A stretch of 64,000 bases of DNA from Westerdykella aurantiaca (lineage: Eukaryota; Ascomycota; Dothideomycetes; Pleosporales; Sporormiaceae). This document shows, piece by piece, positions 20,925 to 34,132 of the stretch. The DNA is taken from positions 7,564,001 to 7,628,000 of the forward strand of contig JASJFJ010000002.1 of the NCBI GenBank assembly GCA_030412805.1, written 5' to 3'. Below the pieces are notes generated by a model. It was not told where the DNA came from and ran no database searches. It was given only the letters and a program-made list of their open reading frames with translations. How positions within the stretch are numbered: the stretch's first letter is position 1; every line of letters starts with the position of its first letter. The position numbers and the translations under genes were made by a program.

Positions 20925-23542
20925 TTACAAACGCCGGAAAAAGTAGACATAGGCAAACTTCTTCATCTCCTCAATGTCAGCTGCTTTGGCAACCTTTTCA
21001 TCGTTGAACAGGATCCAGGATGCCGTGTCCTCGCCTAGAATTTGTTTGCGGACGAAGGCGACATAATGACTGCAGCGAGTTAGCGATTGTTGTGACTCCA
21101 TAAAACATGCAAGACGTACCCAGCGTGAATAGAGCTTCCCTTGTGGCAGACAATCGATTGCAGCTGGAAATTTGCCGGCAGCTGGTCGCTTCCGGGCATC
21201 TTCTTTTCTTGAGCTTCCGCGGGCGCCTTCAAATAAGTTAGCTCCCAGAACATGTCGCACCGGCCAGCGGTTGCGCTACATACCTCAGCACTATCCGCTT
21301 CGCCGAAATCCCCCTGGGCATCGGGGTGGTTGAATAACCAATCTACCGCTCTCTCCATATCCCCTCCCGTCTCTCGGAGAGCTTGTCTTGCCTGCGGGGC
21401 GCTGAAGCCCATGGCTCCCAGTGACTCGATCTTCTCGGGATCAACAGCACCAGCCGCCGCCGCGCCAGAGCCGCTGCCAGCATCGAAGTCTACCGGGACG
21501 TCGATATCAGGGTCCTCCATATGTGCGAACAGCCAGTTTGATGCCGCCTCTGGATCCGAATTGCCAGTCGCATGTAAAGCCTTCTCGCATCTGACTCGAG
21601 GGAAACCCATGGCTTCCAGCATAGACAATGCCGCTTCGTTCGGCGTCCACTTCGGAGCACCTCCCGCACCGCCATCTTCCGGAAGTTCCTCCTCACCCTC
21701 TTGAAGGCCACTGGACTTGTAGGCGTCGAACGAAATTGGCTCGTCACTAACGACCACTGGAACGTCCTGTTTCGTGGGCACCCAGTTGACGACCTCGAAC
21801 CGGCGTGCATTGATGGCCAGCACTTCAGGGAATGTCTTGAACATGGTCCTCTTCGTAGCGCTGACCTTGCGCCCACAAGAGCCACAGTCGTATTCATCAA
21901 TAGCCTCATCGCCCGTGAATATATCAAGACATTCCTGCAGGGTGACATGCTCAAATTCCTCCTTCTCCTTCTCTTTCCCTTGAGAATCCGTGACTTCCAT
22001 CGTGTCGTCCTTTGGTATCCGCCGGATAGGTACGGGAACTGAAATGTTGTCTTGTTCGTTAGTACTGTAGCGCACCTTCTTGCAGCTATTACACTGTAAG
22101 CGCTGCTCCGTCACAAAGCTGAATGCATCGACTGGATTGCGGTGGGGAGCGATGTGCTGAGACCGCGAAACAAGCTTGAGCAAATGAAGCAACAGTTCGA
22201 ACGCATCCTGCTGTCGCATGGTGGAGAACTCGGGATGCCCCCGACCCATGAGATGCTTTAGCATGGCAGGCGCGAGCCCTTTCTGGTGTGGGTTTTCCGA
22301 AGTATGCTCAGAGGCAATGACATCACTGTCGGGCTTCGAATAGCGTCCTGACAAAAGTCCATCGGCGATCTTGCGTAGCTGGGTCTCCAAATCCTCTGCG
22401 GGGTGCAGGTTCTTGGGAAGTTCCTCGTCAGGGAGATAGTACCTCTCCGCGAATGCCGGGAATGAAAACAGGCTCTGCAGAACGCTGTTCAGATAGCAGC
22501 TGTTCCCAAGGTTCTTGAGTCCAGTGAATCCAGGGCCAAACAGGGGCTTGAGCTCCTTTCCGTCCTCGGTCGTCATTGCGAATTCCCACCGCAAGTTCTG
22601 CTCCACCTGCATCTCCGTTAGGCTCTTCTCCGTCTTCACCCTGTCCTTGATATTGATGCCCCAGTGCGCAAGGTGGTTCGGCAGCTCTGGATCGACCCGC
22701 TCCTCGTCGCACGCATAGCAGTAAACATCCGCCGTCCCGTCCGCCGTCAGGGACCCAAGCTTCACGGCGACTGGGTGTTTCGTCGACTGCGTATGCGCCA
22801 GGCCATGCGAATTGCCACCGACGCCACCGAACTGAGCACGCCCGCAGCCCAAATTCCCGCAGGTAAGGCACAGCCAGAGGTTTTCTTTGAGATCGCAGGC
22901 AGAGCAGTGCCCCAGGCTCTGCGACTCGATTTGCCTCGCCTCGTCTTGCTCCAGGCACAATGTATGCTCGCAGGCCGTCATTTCCTGCTCCCACGCCTTC
23001 ACCTCCTCCTGTCTGGCAAACGTGTTCGCCTTCAGCACATCCTCCACGACCTGTGTGAGCTTGTCACCAGGAGCCCCGGCATCGACAACGCCATGATCGA
23101 AACACTTGACTTGCGTGGCGGTATCGTAGCGATCGGCCTCGGTTTCGGCAGCAATGGCGAGCTTCGAGATCTTCTGCGGAGGCTCGTCGCGCGTGACGGT
23201 CTTGCGGGTCCGCTTGATGTTGAGGACGAGCGGGTGGCTCGTGAGCTCGAAGTGTTTCTGCGAGTGGTTGCGGTCGCCTGCGCAGCCGCCGTTGAAGCAG
23301 GTGAGGCAGACGTCGAGCCCGGCTGGGTCGTCCTGCGCATGGCACGTCAGCGAGCACAGCCCATCTACCTTGACAACTGCATATAGAGTATACGTACAAT
23401 CGAATCGAAGCATTGAGTGCAGTCCTCGCGGTAAACGGCTTGGTTGGGTCCTGGGGAGTGAAGCTCTGTGCGGTGTAAACAACAGGTCTGTGGAAAGAAG
23501 TGCGGGGTACGTACCGGGAGACTGCGCGTGAGAACACGCCAT
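20925..23542 (-). CDS. UBP14: ubiquitin C-terminal hydrolase, isopeptidase T type
   Basis: Five exons, 23542-23515, 23465-23398, 23332-21284, 21226-21120 and 21069-20925, give 798 residues, close to yeast Ubp14 and human USP5. Order: a degenerate N-terminal zinc finger (ACSH, CTQCFDS, CLTCFNGGC), the ubiquitin-tail-binding ZnF-UBP at about 150-250 (CSAC, CLTCGNLGCGR, HPVAVKL), the catalytic domain with Cys box GLKNLGNSCYLNS (Cys near 311), two UBA domains (SMLEAMGFPRVRCEKAL and SLGAMGFSAPQARQAL) and the His box SSIHAGHYVAFV. The enzyme disassembles free polyubiquitin chains. The first two introns split short exons that only make sense once joined (MACSHAQSPELHSPGPN). Intron 3 is 57 bp and stop-free. 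Confidence 0.96.
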
Positions 23543-24318
23543 TGTGACTACGATGCCCTCTTCTATAAACCGGACTCGTCTATCGTGAAGTGGAAGCAAA
23601 GACGGAAGGGGTACAGGTGTGGAGGCGATTTGGAGTTTGACGTCCCAGCGTTCCAAGAGGACAAGCTAGGTCTAGGCTACTGCTACAAAGCTTTGGCGGG
23701 GGCAACCGCAACCGCATTCTTATCGATAAGGGCAATTGTGAGAGTCACGTGATATGGACCACAATAGTATCACCAGATGGGAGGTTATGATTATTTAATA
23801 CACCGACGTGCGTGGGCTTAGTTTTGATTGAGAAAGCGAGGTTGTGAATAATAGAGCGGTCGGTAATCGTGTTTACACCGAGTTACCCATCTTACGCTCT
23901 AAAGCACTTGGGGAATTGGCTACATTACCTGGTGTAGAGTGGGTAAATGGGGCCCCCTCCTAGCATCCTTAAGGGGCTTGTTTTATGCCATAATATACAA
24001 ATATATGTATGCTTAGTTTCACCTACGATTTGCCTTCCCCATGTCTCTGCCGACATACTGTATATAGCCTTACAGCGCTCAGTATAGCCTGCTAGCGCTG
24101 TGCAATTATCCCACCTTGCTTTGGATAGCCCTACCCTAGCACGTTGCAACCGGATGAGCAAATACCCATAAGTGACGTTATGCAGAAATGAAATAGACCC
24201 TCACTTTTACGCCGGAGTTACGTTTCTCGACAACATTTGGATCCTCTCCAAGGATTACTAAACTTCCCATGAGGGTGGAGTAGAGGCATACAATTATGGG
24301 AGAAGAAACATGGTAAGG
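23543..24318. other. AT-richer intergenic region, UBP14 promoter side
   Basis: 776 bp between the UBP14 start and the HET stop. A TCACGTGA E-box is at 23745-23752, about 205 bp upstream of UBP14. From 23760 to 24300 the sequence is markedly AT-rich with many TA steps (for example ATATACAAATATATG near 23990-24008). It could be a decayed repeat, but I see no terminal repeats or coding remnants. Confidence 0.5.
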
Positions 24319-26467
24319 CTAATGAATTTCGAATGCCCCGTAACCAAACCTCTGATTGTGCTGCCCTGGCGACGTGTCACGCAGCTGCGAATCATACATC
24401 TCACATTGCGACTTGGTCCAGTCACAAGCACTAGCAAACGTACCAATTCGTACGTATGTTTCCGGTGATTCAGTCTTTGGTTGAAGGACAAGTCCGTTGA
24501 TTGACCCGTCGTCCCCGCCTCTTACGTCGTACTGGACCTTCAGCAGAAGCAGGATGACGAGCTTTGGCCTGGCTATATCCGGCTGATCCCACGATACCAC
24601 GGGGTGCAGATCTGGAATGATGGCGTTTCCAGAATCGAGCCTGTGGAAGCGGTGATTCACTTCCTCTTTTGAGGCGGTGAAGAAGGGTCCTTGAATAGAG
24701 AGGAAGCCATCGGTGACCCTGCTGAAAGGGGACCCATCAATAGTACTGACTTGAGCGTCAAGAATGGTAGCCAAGGAAAAACAGGGGCCATCGGGGAGGA
24801 AGAAACGGACCCCTCTATGATAGCTCGCCCATGACCACGAAGGTGCATTGTATGGGCGAGTAGGATCACCGCCCTGGTATGTCCGCGTCAATAAACCCTC
24901 TAGAGACTCCACATTATCGTTGTCAGTTGCGGAAGCGTCCGGCCTCCACATCAAGTACTCGAAGAGATTATGCCGCCACATTCCCGCAAGGTAAGTATCG
25001 TTCGTTGTCTTGTGAAATAGCGTGGCCAACCCAGAAAGCGCAATAAGCTTGTCGCTTTCCTTGGTCAACAGACACCGGCTGTAGCTTTCTGTTGTGTTCA
25101 CCCATTCTCTCAAGGCAACCCCACTTGCCAGAACATCGCTATCATTTTGGTCCAGATGCCGTATGGAAGTCAAGCGGATGGTTGATGTGGGGCTAGGGTC
25201 TGGGATATCCCGAAAGGCCTCGTTCTGGAATAGAGCGTCACATTCCCACAGGAGCTGAGTCGCTGCGAAGTGAACGGTCCTGGGCGCAAGAATCCGCTCT
25301 TGATGGCACCATCCGCGTGAACGGAGTACAGAGGCCTCGAATTCTCTATGCCATGAATCCTTTTCAACTATGGCGAAAGTACCGACGACAGGAAGGTTGC
25401 CTTGCGCCGTGTTGACTTCAGCAAAGCCTGGTAGAAGGTCCTCGTTGGTTCTTTCCTTGAAGAGACTGTCGTCGGGATCTGCCGATGCTGCCGCGGCGAT
25501 TGTGCAATAAGAGTTTGTGTAGACCTGTGACATTCTGGTGCTTTCGTATAACCAATCGTCCAGTGAATCCTGAACGATACATAAAGCATCTATCCAAATA
25601 TATCGGGCCCCAAGAAAAAGGGAAACTTTCATCACATCTTGGAAGAGTCGCGGGAGGGCGGATATTTGCTGGCCTGCTCGAAAAGTCGGTTCGGTCGACT
25701 CCAGCAAACGTATGGATGGTACCTTTGGCCACCTGTAGCTCAAGGCGACGAACTTGAAAGGCTCTGAACATGGTTCTTTGGCGGGGTAACAGAGTCGCCA
25801 TTCTGTTGTGCCAATCTCGATCAGGCGTGTTGGGGGGCCACCAATGCTTTTCATCCTGCAGGCGGCATGGTTTTCTTCGCAATCCAAGCACCATTCTTTG
25901 ATCAGCTGCAAGCTTTTCAGCGAGGATGTGCTCGGTTCGTGGTCCAGAACAAAAGTGCCTGAAACCGTTGGATCTATGACACATTAGACACGGAGGAGCA
26001 TCAACACGTAATACTCTTTACTGACTGGTACGAAAGGATGCCAGCACATGGTGATCTTCACCAGTGATTTGCAAGTCCTGGATCGAAACCAAGTGGTAGA
26101 AACTATGCCGTACTAGAAGGGGAGTCCGGGTGTTCCATCTCATCTCCAGAGCTGGCGATTCGGTGTGTTTAGTTAAAAGCTCAGAAGCCCGTGCATCTGC
26201 GTTTCGAACAAAACGGTAGATGGTAAAGTCCGGATTGTCGAAAGGTTTGTCTTTTTCCGCCTCCCACTTGAGTCGAAAAGGCCTAGGGACTTTTGCCCAA
26301 TTTCGGGAACATATGTAGCATTGTTGTAAGGCCGCAGCTCGAAAGTGGGTGGGCGACGTGTGGTGCAGCCTGTACCCAGATTCGTTCAGGACGTCTTGAT
26401 GACAAGGCCGGCTGTTGGCATTAAACATGTCCCTACAGGTCGAGCATACTTTGCTTAGGTCAAACAT
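24319..26467 (-). CDS. HET-domain protein (heterokaryon incompatibility type)
   Basis: Two exons, 26467-26026 and 25973-24319, give 698 residues; the intron has GTCAGT and CATAG borders. The HET domain starts near residue 220 with FVALSYRWP and continues through ARYIWIDALCIVQDSLDDW and ESTRMSQVYTNSYCTIAAAASAD, the classic three blocks. A Cys-containing N-terminal region (VCSTCRDMF, CYICSRNW) of about 200 residues precedes it. The C-terminal part has no domain I recognise. HET proteins act in fungal non-self recognition and some cause cell death, but most paralogs are untested, and this one could be a polymorphic accessory gene. The domain looks intact. Its flanks are AT-richer than the conserved genes around it. 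Confidence 0.9.
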
Positions 26468-26925
26468 CGCGATTGTGAAGAGCGGCGTGAATGTCCGGAT
26501 CGGTATGGTAGAAAAACAATGAGACGAATGACGGAGATTTTGTAATCGATATCGTTCAAAGTAAGTGATGGAAGGCAACAGGCTGAAGATGCGGAGCCCT
26601 GGAGAGCATCTGCGTTGGCGGGGCACGTGGGGGCAACCAGATGCTTGCGCAGGGCGAGCACAGTTTTTAAGTTAGTTGTCTAATTTGCATCTGCCGTAGG
26701 CAGGAGCAAAAGAATAAGCCTCTAAGCACACTTAGGCGAGCATAAGACTGTATAAAGATCAAGGCTAGAGAGCTGTTAACAGGTACCCTAATCTGCTCCC
26801 TTGAATCAGCACCACAACTTTAAAGAGGCCGAATTTTCAACGCCCACTTATGCACTGCTCAGATCCATCGTACACATATCAACTCCACCATCCATCGCGC
26901 CGAAAGCAACCTCCCCTCCCCCAAA
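26468..26925. other. intergenic, HET promoter side
   Basis: 458 bp between the HET start and the POL5 stop (the POL5 gene lies to the right). A CACGTG is at 26634-26639. From 26650 to 26800 the DNA is AT-rich and featureless. No gene is visible. Confidence 0.5.
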
Positions 26926-29900
26926 TCAACCCCCCCGCTTCAGCGAAACCGACCAATTCAAAAACTGCGTAAACAACACCGGCTGCACCCGGCTCTTCCT
27001 CTCCGCAAACCACTCTTTCTGCGTCTCGCCATACACATCCACCACCCGCGCGTAATTCGCCCTGTCGAGCCCGACCAGCACCTTCGCGATGTGGATGGAC
27101 GCCGCCGCGCACGCGTTCGCATGCAGCGTCGCTTCACCCCCTAGCTTCGCCTCGTCGTGGATCTCCCGCAGGATCGCCCAGACGTCGTCGACGTTTTCGG
27201 GCCTCGGGAGCGGCGCCTTGTGGTGCGCGCGCCCGGCCGTGTAGGCCTTGAGCGCCGTGTAGCTCTTGTCCATCAGTTGCTTATTGGCTCCGGCGCGGGT
27301 GCGCCTGAGGAGGGGGAGGATGACGGCGAGGGTGAGGGGGTGCGAGTACTGCTTGTCCATGAAGATGGCGAGCAGGTCGAGGACGCGCGATTTGAATTGG
27401 ACGACCGTTTGCTTCGCGTCTTTGCGCTCGACCTTCTTGCTCGTGATCTTGCGGCGTTCTTGGAAGATCTTGGTGAGGTGCGGGTCCAGGGCCATCATTT
27501 GCTCGTCGTCCATGTCCTCGTCGTCGGACGTGTCGTCGGGCGCTTCGCCGTCCAAGGTGGGCTTCGAGGTCTTGAGTGTTTGGGCCAGAAGGGTGTCGAA
27601 CCTTGCCAGCTCCTCGTCGCCTCTGTCGTCTTCATCGTCGTCGTCGTCGGAGTCTGCGTCGCTGGAACTATCCTCCTCCTCCTCCTCAGAATCTGCAGAA
27701 TCCTTGTCAGAACCCTCCTCTGCCTCCAAAGCCGCCCCGGCCCACACAGCCTTTCCGTCGACGATTTCCACATCCGACGCATCCTCCACGTTTTCCACGT
27801 CTTCCATCTCTTCGTCCGAGCCAGCCTCCTCCTCCTCCTCGCCACCCTGGTTGAAGAGCTGATTCTGGCCCTCGAGAGTCTCCGGCGTGTCAAGGATGTC
27901 GGTCAACGACCTGAGCCCGTCTTCCGTGAGGTCCGACGCGAATATCGCGAACGCCTCCTCTGCAATCTTCTTGAACAGCGTGCGCGGGTTCCCAAGGAAG
28001 GTCAGGAGGATCTCGACGAAGGGGTCCTGCGCCGCTGCTTCGGACGCCGATTCACCTTTCTTCTTCGACAGTGCCTTGTAGGACGAGTCGAGGTCATCCA
28101 GTAGCAAGACTGCATCCCCGTTTCCTTCGTAGACCTGGAGGAGCGCGAGGGAGTAGAGGAGAATAAGCCCTCCGGCAGCGGCCTTCTGACCCGATACCGA
28201 GCCCTTTGCCGTGAGCGTATCCACCGTCTTGAATGCCCTGTCGATATTTTTTAGTATAGGCTTATCGGCCTGGAAGACCAGCTCGAGCGTCTTGGACGAG
28301 GACGCCTTGGACCGGATCATGCCGACGGTCATCAAGGCGAAGGAAGCACGCGATTCCGACTCCAGCCCCAGAAGGCGCGTCAGGCAGGAAGACACGCGCT
28401 CCTGGAACACCCTCCTCGTGGCGTCGGTGACGGCGGGGAGCGGCACCTTGCTGGTCTTCGCGTCCGCGCGGGGGATGAAGTATGCGTGCTCCACCAGCAC
28501 CTCGAGGATATTGCGGAGCCAGTTGTCGTGCTCCTCGCCGCTTACAAAGTCGGGCCCGTACCGCGGGTATTCCCTCACGATGGTGAGGAGAATGTCGGCG
28601 ATGCACTGACGCCGCGAGTCTGCAATCGCCTGCTCCTGCGTGTCTGGCCGGAGGATGAGTGTCCGCAGATGCCTCACGATCTTCCGTAGCGTATCGTCGT
28701 CGGCGGACAAGATGACGGTCTCCAGTGTTTTGGTCTTGGTTGTCCTGTCAATGTCGATGGCGCCGTTCTTCCCGGTCAAAGCGACCACAATCGGCAAGGC
28801 AGCGGTAGGGGTCTGCTGGGCTCGGGCTACCATTGCCTTGTGAGCGGACAATGCCGCCGCGTGCAGTAGTCTGTCTTCCTTCTTGCTCTGGTTGATGAGG
28901 CTCCGCATCAGGTTGGGGCTGAAGAGTGCGGCGATTTGATCCTCCGGCACGTTCCTGATCAACGAGGCGAAGAGCTTGAAGCCCCAGGACTTGCGCACAT
29001 GCGAGGCGGTCGAGGAAAATAGGTTGTTATCGACAGTGTCCAGCCAGAACTGGGGGAACTCCAGTTTCGCCTCCTTTTTGGCCTGGCTCCTGCTCGAATC
29101 TCTCTTGAGGATCTCCCCGAGAACCAGGTCCCAGGCGAATATGGGATTGGGATTCGCGGAACCGGACTTGATGTTCTCGTTCTTGCCCCCCTCGCCCTTG
29201 TCCACCTGGCTGCGGAAATCCTCCTTCAGGATGCGGGCCAGCTGCGTCCGCTCCGATTTCGCCAGCGGGTCCTTGTCCTTCCAGACATTCGCGGGCAGCA
29301 CATCCTCGAACTGCGCCTTGACCGTGAGCCAAATGGCGACTCCCTCGGGGGTCTTGGCCAGGTTGAAGGAGAGCAGCCGCTCGATCACTTCCCGTGCACA
29401 ATCGCGGAACGACTCCTGCGTGCCTAGACCCTTGACGGCGTCGACGACGACGAGCCCACACTCTTCACGGAGCCAGGGGATATCCCGAGCCATCGTGTAG
29501 ATGTGATCCAGGACCTTGTTCCAGCAGTCCAGTGACAGGTCCGGCTCGATCAGGATCCGCGACTGCATGATCGCCTTGAACCCGAACAACCTGCCGATGG
29601 AATGGTCCCTTCGATCCTGCTCCCATTAGCCACTCGACGATTCAATTCCACGCATTTTTCATTTTCTTCTTCTTCTCACCTGACCCAGCACATTCCCCTC
29701 CACCCTCGTCTTCTCCACCACCCACCCAATCAGCCCATCGACACCCACATCCAACACCTTCTTCCCCCTCCCGAAAAACATCCCCAGCAACTCCGTCAAC
29801 GTCACGAAGAACCCATACCGCGCCGCCTTCCGCGAACTGCACAGGCCCCGGATCAGCTTATCCAGCGCCTTCTCGATCGCCTCTTCCGACGGCTGGTTCT

Positions 29901-30120
29901 CGGGCGAGAAGTGCACGATGAGCTGCTTCGCGGCGGCCAGGCGCGTGTCGTCGGACTCGGCGGCCAGGTCGCTGTAGAGCCGGAGGAGGTGCATGTCGGC
30001 GCTGGAGCGGGCGCGCTTGGCGGGTTTGCTCCCCGTCGCTGCTGCTGCCGAGTCCTGCGTTTCGGTGGAGCTGGGTGCGGGGGCCGGGGAGCGGCGCCGC
30101 TTGAGGGATCTTGCTCCCAT
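26926..30120 (-). CDS. POL5: nucleolar rRNA-synthesis factor Pol5 / MYBBP1A-like
   Basis: Two exons, 30120-29680 and 29616-26926, give 1043 residues, close to yeast Pol5 (about 1020). The intron has GTGAGA and GCAG borders. It starts with a basic nuclear signal (MGARSLKRRRSPAP) and then long HEAT-like helical repeats (LIRGLCSSRKAARYGFFVTLTELL, GRLFGFKAIMQSRIL). A long acidic stretch of Asp/Glu/Ser lies at about 720-830, followed by the conserved basic C-terminal segment. Despite the name DNA polymerase phi, this family has no polymerase activity and works in rRNA transcription and 60S assembly in the nucleolus. The call rests on overall architecture and N-terminal motifs. Confidence 0.9.
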
Positions 30121-31068
30121 GTTTGCGATGCTCGGAGTGGATTTTTTTATTTTCTCGAGAGGATGTTGGGATGGTTCACTTGTTGAGGTGAAGGTGAAGT
30201 TGTTCAGAAACTTTTGATAGCACGTGATGCGGACGCTAAGCGAAATCCAGGGTCTAGCGGAGCGCGCTAGGCTGGATGTGGTAATTATCAATTCATACAT
30301 CCATCTCTAAATGTCAATTCATCACGACCATTAGGGTGCGCATTTGGGTATTGTAATTGGAATGGAGGAACTACCACTTCCTCACTGAACTTCATAATGG
30401 GTGTCAGATTGGAGGCATCGCGGCCGGCTGGAGCCAGACCTTGCTTGGGCGGTTCGAGCTTCCCACGCGTTCAACATTCAGACGTCCGGAGGCATCATCG
30501 CCGACGCCGCAGCCACGCAGTAACAAAGCGCTTGTACAGCACGTAAGCGACAAAGACATTCTTAGACGGTCGTGTATGTAGATCGATGGCGTTTAGGTAT
30601 GAGGGAGGCGTAGCTCTGTAGGCTTTACCATCCCAATGGGTTTGGCAGAAGCGCAGTGCCACTCGCAGGCGCCCAACACCAACACTGGATAGAGACCATG
30701 TGATCTTTGGCCTGAGGAACTTCAATCCGTTTTTCCGGCCAACAGTGCTGGCATGTCTTCGAACCGTGAACGCGTATATCATGGCATTATCGGACTTGAA
30801 ACGGTCAGTGGCTTCGGGCGTTCAGCGTGCTACGGTTGGGGCCGAGCAAGGGATCCCACGGCTCAGATCAACGGTTCCAACGGGATCATGGCGCTCCAGG
30901 TAAGTCTCAGTGCTCACTGCTAGAGTGCGGCATATCTAGCAGCTGTTGCCCTGGGTATCCATGTCGTGCGAAGATGCGAGGGCACAAAGCATTATTTTCT
31001 CTCGACATGCGCGTCGACTGATCCGACGTTGCGTGTAATATTCGAGTGGAGCTGCGTAACTCGGTCGG

Positions 31069-31110
31069 CCTTACGCCTTGCTGTGCTGAGGCACCGGCAA
31101 AGGCGTAAGG
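31069..31110. repeat. inverted repeat, 11-bp perfect arms, 20-bp loop
   Basis: CCTTACGCCTT at 31069-31079 pairs with AAGGCGTAAGG at 31100-31110. Beyond the perfect arms two more pairs can form across a one-base bulge. Confidence 0.75.
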
Positions 31111-32262
31111 GAGCCGTTGCAGTTCCCATCAGATGATGGCTTTCCCAACACAGCATACGAGTACAGCCCACTTGCCCTTTGTGCTCCGCCCCCAAGGACA
31201 AAGCGATTGAGGATTTGAGCCTCGCCTCATGTGCGGGGTAGCTCCAGGATAGCTGTCAGCACGATGCTATTCCTAGCGGTCTATAGAACCAACGGGCCGA
31301 TGTTGTTCGTGTACTGAAACCGCAGGGAGTCATGAGTAGATTGGGGCTCTGGATGGACTGGAAGGGGAAAATGGGTGTGATTGGCTGGAAACGGGCAGCA
31401 AGCGCGGTGTGAGGGAGCCTATCAGGAGGCATACCGCGCGAGAAGCTCGCAAGGATTGGATTGTTGCTGATAAATGGCCTAAAGGGTAGTGAGACGGCAT
31501 TGTGGTCCTGTGTTGTGTCAGCTGGGATGAGCGTGAGGTGATTGTATGGTTGCTCTTATCATCTGATGGGACACGGTAGAGGGTCGAAACTGCGGGGATA
31601 TTCGGAGATGCAGAGAGCGGAACACAGAGCGACGTGAACACGACTCTGACTCTCTAAGCACTCTCGAGCCGTGCCTAACTTAATAAATGCATCAGTCACG
31701 ATGCAGCACAAGGGGGGTTGTGAAACGCCCTTGGGCCTTGGATCCCGAAGCGGGCAAGAGAGATCAGGGCAACCTTGCAGATATGGAGTCACGGGATCAG
31801 GCATGAGGAGCGCTTTGTTTACTGAAGGCCCGGTCGCGTCGTCCTGGGAGACGGGAGACGGGACGCGAGAGTTGTTCCTTTGTGAGACCAGAAGCTCGAA
31901 GCTCCCAAGCGCCAGGAAGGAAGAGAAAAATTGCATGGGGGGTGTCAGCTTCAAAGGGAAATCGGCGAGGAGGCAGGAGGGGCGCTCGCGTGTTGGTGGG
32001 GTCTGAAAAGAGGGGAGTGGTGGTGAAAGGTTTTGTGCAGCCGGTTGCCGTGGAGGGCCAGAGACCAGAGACCCTGGATCATGCTGGATGCCCTGGATGG
32101 TGGAGGTTGTTCTCGACCTCTTTTTTCAGCCCGCCTCGTCGCTCCTGGCGACCTGGCGGGCTGGGCGTTTTTTCGGCAGCGCCGGTCAAGAGCTCAGTGT
32201 AGCATGGCGTAAGCACAGTCTCCCGTAGGTCGGCCGGTCAGAGTGTCTGGGTGGGTATGATA

Positions 32263-32294
32263 TGATGATGGTGATGGTGATGGTGATGGTGGCA
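32263..32294. repeat. short GATGGT microsatellite
   Basis: Four to five copies of GATGGT/ATGATG units in the gene-free region. Confidence 0.8.
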
Positions 32295-32676
32295 GTGTGG
32301 TGGTGGAAACGCGCTGGCCGGCTGGCGGCTGTTGCCAAAACAACGCGAACCGTGAACGCGAGACAAAGCGGACACATCATACATGGCGAGCAGGAGCAAA
32401 CCTTCTTTGGCAACCAAAAACTCGGCAAACTTCAAAGCAAAGGAAAGGCATTATTGACGCATACATCATCGTGAAGGGAAGATGACGTTGTACAAGCTGA
32501 GATCGTCGCAGAGGTTATAGCCGTTCATAAGGGAAGCCAGCACAAAGCAGGGAAGGAGTGGTTAGAGAGGGTCAGAGTGGCAGAGCTGGGCGGTGTTAAG
32601 CTGCCCTTTGAGGCATAAGGCTGCGATGCGCTTTGCCAGACCTTGACAAGTGCAGTCTCCATAGCAGCCAGAGAAG

Positions 32677-32720
32677 CCATCTAGCAGCCATCTAGCAGCC
32701 ATCTAGCAGCCATCTAGCAG
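32677..32720. repeat. 11-bp tandem repeat, four perfect copies
   Basis: The unit is CCATCTAGCAG, repeated four times without mismatch, flanked by partial copies (GCCA before, CCATAGC after). Confidence 0.92.
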
Positions 32721-33079
32721 CCATAGCGACGACTTTGCGGGCTGGTCCCATGTCCAATCAGGGTCTGCGCGAGGGCTTCCCGCCGGTGTCGCGGCGCGGG
32801 AATCAAGTTTGACCAGGTCAGCTCTTGCGCCAAGGGGTGGAATGACGACAGGTTGGGGGGAGAGACTCGAATCCGTTATCCGATTGCCGATGGGCTTTCG
32901 ATGGCTCTGATCTTTGTAGGGGGAGAGAGGGATCGATGATGGCCCTGAAGGATGGCCGAGCTTGACGGCTACTTGTGACAATTTGTCGCTCGACAGTCCC
33001 CGTCGACTTGGAAATTCGGAGCAAAGAAGTGGACTGACTTGTGGGGGGAGGGCCTCTTCGGAAATGGGAATGGGGGCAA

Positions 33080-33128
33080 CGGTCGCTATGAAGTTTCTGA
33101 GCAGGCCTCATCCGTGCCATAGCGACCG
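33080..33128. repeat. inverted repeat, 11-bp perfect arms, 27-bp loop
   Basis: CGGTCGCTATG at 33080-33090 pairs with CATAGCGACCG at 33118-33128. Confidence 0.75.
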
Positions 33129-33435
33129 ACCTGGCAACCGGGGAAAGCCATGATTGCACAAAAAAAATGGTGAGCACGGGGAAGACAGGAAGACACGTCG
33201 GCAGCTGAGCAACGTCTAACGAGGAAAATCCGCATTTTTTCCCTAATTCCTGAACATGGCGCGGGCCGCTGCTACGCTCCATGTTTGAATCAGTCGGATA
33301 GCACGATGGATACCGTTCTGACCTTCTTCTGCCGGGCAACGCAGCCCATGGCGGGGCGAGCAGAGCTTATAGGTTGCCCAGGTGGTGGTGCTGCGCTCGC
33401 TGTTGCAGACTGCAGAGTAGCTGAGAGGGGTTTTT

Positions 33436-33448
33436 GGGGGGGGGGGGG
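33436..33448. repeat. 13-base G homopolymer
   Basis: A run of 13 G on the plus strand, which is also a likely place for assembly or sequencing length error. Confidence 0.9.
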
Positions 33449-34132
33449 ATTGACCAGTAGTGGTGGAGCTGGAGCTGCGAACGGGTGTTGTTTACATACA
33501 TACATGACATTGGAGCTATTCTACTGTACCTGCGGCGAGCCGAAGCAGTATGACGCGGGGGTAATAATTCTCTACTTTCACCATTATTCTCACCACTCTG
33601 GCAAACCTGCTCCCCAGCTGCAAAGTTGCGAAGCTGCAGCGGAGAACCGCCGAACCGCCGGGCGTCAAATTCATCAATCAGACACCCAGCACCGCGACCA
33701 CCACCCTTCACCCCCCAAGCCGTCCCCCGCGTCACATTGGTCCCAACCCTGGACAAGCCGGTCAGCCCGGTCGTCTAAGGTCTTTTTTTCTTGCATGGGT
33801 GAAAGGTGAAAGGGCTCCAAGGTCGCTGGTTGCATGTGGGCGCGTGGAGCTCAGGCCCGCAGGGTACCGGGTACCCTCGTCGTTGCGCTGCTCTGGGACG
33901 CTTCCAAGGTTGCTCGGGGAGACCATCCTGCAGCTCAACCCTCCCCAGCTTCATTCATCTCTCCTCCCTCTCCCCCTTCTTTGTCACCAACATCGCTCCG
34001 CCTCTTCTCTTTCTTCCTCCCCTCCTCGCTCGCGGCCGCCGCAAAGGGCTTTGGACGTTGGACGCTGGAAATAAAAAAGTAGAAGTTGGGGCATCGTCGC
34101 TGGTTCCTCCTGCCGTACTCATCCACGTCCAT

